Source of the DNA: FEN-1297 sp964498065
GTDB taxonomy: Bacteria; Bacteroidota; Ignavibacteria; Ignavibacteriales; Ignavibacteriaceae
Assembly (NCBI GenBank): GCA_964498065.1
Contig: CAZCFZ010000154.1
Coordinates: forward strand, 1-6,481
DNA: 6,481 nt
Direction of reading: 5' to 3'
Of the stretch, positions 4,834 to 6,481 are shown in pieces. Position numbers and translations under genes: made by a program. Each line of letters begins with the position of its first letter. Position 1 is the stretch's first letter. The notes under the pieces are model-generated. The model made no database searches and was not told where the DNA came from. It saw nothing but the letters and a program-made list of their open reading frames with translations.

Positions 4834-6336
4834 ATGGCTTACTGTCCTATCATAGGTTCTAAAAACTATTCCGATCTAAAAAATAAACTTAAAGCCTTAC
4901 CGTCTTTCAAAGAAAAAATTATCTACCTGGAAACTGAAAAACATGATACCGAAAGAATACTCCGCCATCTAAAAAGCAAAAAGCATTCTCTTATTACATT
5001 TATTAGATATAAAGGCAGAATGCATTCAATTAACTGTCCGGAATTATACGACATATCCTCATACATAAGCGAGATAAACACGCAAAAGATAGCATATATT
5101 AAAAAGAAGCTCGGCCCCTTCTTTTTATTTTATAAATACGGCTACATTTACCCTATCTATAATTTTATATTGTACCTGCATGGCTGTAAGTTTTTCAAAA
5201 GTATCTACTCAGAGTATCTCTTTCTGCTGAAGCAGGAAATTAAGCTTTGCGAAAAGCAGGTAAGCCTCGGCTTTATAGATACTCCTATAAAAACTTCCGG
5301 CCCGCAGTATGACACAAACGAGCAGGCGTCTGTTAATTTAAACAGGCTATTATCGGTTAAGGTTTCAGATAAGCAGGCTTCCGAGCAGCAGAAATATTCT
5401 AAAATTAAAATAAATTTAAAATGTTATTATTTATTCAAGTCCGACAGCTTCGATGAAAGATTCGGAATGTTATTTATTACAAAAAAACGCCTTCTAGATG
5501 CGCTTTATAATTACGATACTACCAGAGAGAAATTAATTTTCCTGATGGATATAAGGAATAATTTATCAAGAATAAAAAAGGACTTTGATAGCTTCAAAGC
5601 ATCCTCATTCGACCAGGAAGGAATTTATTTATTCAGGCTCGCCAACACGAGTCCGGAGCTTGTTTATTTTATAGAAGATTCCGTAGAAAAATCAAAGCAG
5701 CGTTCTAAATCCGGCTTTAATTTGTACGTGCTTAAAACATTAATAGAATTTAAAGCCGGGTTGTACGGCGGCGTACTGGAACTGATCGATAATCAAATCA
5801 AATTTTTAGAGGAACGACTATCCCTGGAAAGGAATAACTCAATTAAGGCAGTAGACATAAAAAATATTAATCATCAGCCGCATGAAAATAAAAAAGATAC
5901 TAAAGCCGGGAAAAAGAAGCGGCAGAATTCCGCGGGTAAAATAACCTGGCTCGGCACGGAGACGCAGCTTATAGACCTCTTTTTTCTGCTTGGCGAAGGC
6001 AAGCTTATGCCGAAATACGAAGATGACGATGAAATTGTAACTCACTTTATTAATGATAAAGGGAAAAATTTTAACCAATCCAAAAATATTAAATTCCAGA
6101 GGTTCAGATGGCTCGGCTGCGATAAAGACTTCCCCGTCCTTATAAACAAGCTTGTTGATGAAAAATTTATCTTGGAAAAAAATAAATACAAAAACTTTGA
6201 GAAGCATTTCTTAAACAAAGATGGAAAGCCATTTAAAAACCTTCCGCAGCTGTATTACGGTCCTAAAAATTACTCCTCATACAATCCCCTGATAGACGAC
6301 GCCGTAAGCAAAATCCAATCAGACGGCTTAAAATAA
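4834..6336 (+). CDS. Uncharacterised 500-residue protein with duplicated C-terminal module
   Basis: Function not recognised. The protein is soluble-looking, lysine-rich and predicted mostly helical from its leucine/lysine/glutamate pattern: helical stretches around residues 12-50 and 80-145, a middle region (190-335) with KCYYLFKSDSFDERFGMLF and a helical segment near 312-335, then a charged linker (345-367, many Lys). The C-terminal third holds two copies of one module: 369-415 (WLG at 372-374, HF at 404-405, Phe413) and 423-469 (WLG at 426-428, HF at 458-459, Phe467). Each landmark is exactly 54 residues apart. Similar W-G...L..L...HF.nk.G..F modules occur, as I recall, at the ends of hypothetical Bacteroidota proteins, and an RteC-like resemblance is conceivable but weak. 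There is no catalytic motif, signal peptide or membrane segment. ATG 4834 has AAGGGGA just upstream, rather close to the start. It is the only plus-strand gene here and stands alone. Confidence 0.85.
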   Translation: MAYCPIIGSKNYSDLKNKLKALPSFKEKIIYLETEKHDTERILRHLKSKKHSLITFIRYKGRMHSINCPELYDISSYISEINTQKIAYIKKKLGPFFLFYKYGYIYPIYNFILYLHGCKFFKSIYSEYLFLLKQEIKLCEKQVSLGFIDTPIKTSGPQYDTNEQASVNLNRLLSVKVSDKQASEQQKYSKIKINLKCYYLFKSDSFDERFGMLFITKKRLLDALYNYDTTREKLIFLMDIRNNLSRIKKDFDSFKASSFDQEGIYLFRLANTSPELVYFIEDSVEKSKQRSKSGFNLYVLKTLIEFKAGLYGGVLELIDNQIKFLEERLSLERNNSIKAVDIKNINHQPHENKKDTKAGKKKRQNSAGKITWLGTETQLIDLFFLLGEGKLMPKYEDDDEIVTHFINDKGKNFNQSKNIKFQRFRWLGCDKDFPVLINKLVDEKFILEKNKYKNFEKHFLNKDGKPFKNLPQLYYGPKNYSSYNPLIDDAVSKIQSDGLK

Positions 6337-6353
6337 ATTTATTTCACTTTCTA

Positions 6354-6381
6354 TTTAATGCATTAAAAAAAACTTTTAATG
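6354..6381. terminator. Weak AT-rich hairpins after the 500-residue gene
   Basis: TTTAATG directly followed by CATTAAA (6354-6367) is a perfect 14-bp palindrome, and CATTAAAA (6361-6368) can alternatively pair with TTTTAATG (6374-6381) around AAAAC. They lie 17-45 bp past the stop codon, where a terminator is expected. The stems contain almost no G-C pairs and no clean T-tract follows, so this is only a weak candidate. The remaining ~100 bp to the window end show nothing recognisable. Confidence 0.25.
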
Positions 6382-6481
6382 ATCCAAAATAATTCCTAAT
6401 TCTTTTTTGCGCATATAAAGAAATTCGTTAAAAAATTTTCATCCGTGAAGCGTTTAATGAAAAAATCTGTTTGAGTACGGC

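Noticed and set aside
5839..6207. A 122-codon minus-strand open frame rich in Phe and Ile
   Set aside because: It is antisense to the duplicated module of the 500-residue gene; the hydrophobic composition is what the complement of Lys-rich codons gives.

Overview
The window is AT-rich, with lysine-, isoleucine- and asparagine-rich proteins, and looks like accessory DNA from a low-GC bacterium. The DUF6064-type membrane protein, the REP-associated transposase and the Bacteroidota-flavoured style of the last protein make the Bacteroidota/Ignavibacteria neighbourhood my best guess. This is inference; there is no rRNA or other phylogenetic marker.

Layout, left to right. (1) Positions 20-2161, minus strand: hsdR, the restriction/translocase subunit of a type I restriction-modification system. 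It is interrupted by exactly 100 Ns, which very probably stand in for a larger missing piece encoding the second half of the helicase motor. A following gene (probably hsdS, hsdM or an accessory gene) seems to start at the hsdR stop in a TAATG overlap and runs off the left edge. (2) 2162-2427: AT-rich upstream region of hsdR with one GC-rich structured patch. (3) 2428-3087, minus: a seven-helix membrane protein of the DUF6064 type. (4) 3088-3658: a non-coding stretch holding a GC-rich hairpin patch, a 104-bp MITE-like element with 20-bp terminal inverted repeats, and a REP-like hairpin. (5) 3659-4219, minus: an intact REP-associated tyrosine (Y1/HUH) transposase, RAYT. (6) 4220-4833: four further REP-like hairpins upstream of the RAYT, two of them copies of a 42-nt element, then a possible 39-codon ORF or gene remnant and an AT-rich leader. 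(7) 4834-6336, plus: a 500-residue protein of unknown function whose C-terminus contains two ungapped copies of a ~47-residue module.

The genes do not form one pathway. The restriction gene is a defence function; the middle third is a repeat-mobilisation zone (RAYT with its hairpins, plus a MITE). The most striking observation is that hsdR itself carries two perfect 28-30 bp palindromes of one family, both read in the same frame and adding the related peptides RNFINEIPT and RNIINDVPT. The two copies differ at two positions per arm, with matching changes in the opposite arm. They look like coding palindromic insertions that the restriction enzyme tolerates. Whether the RAYT or another enzyme spreads them cannot be decided from one window.
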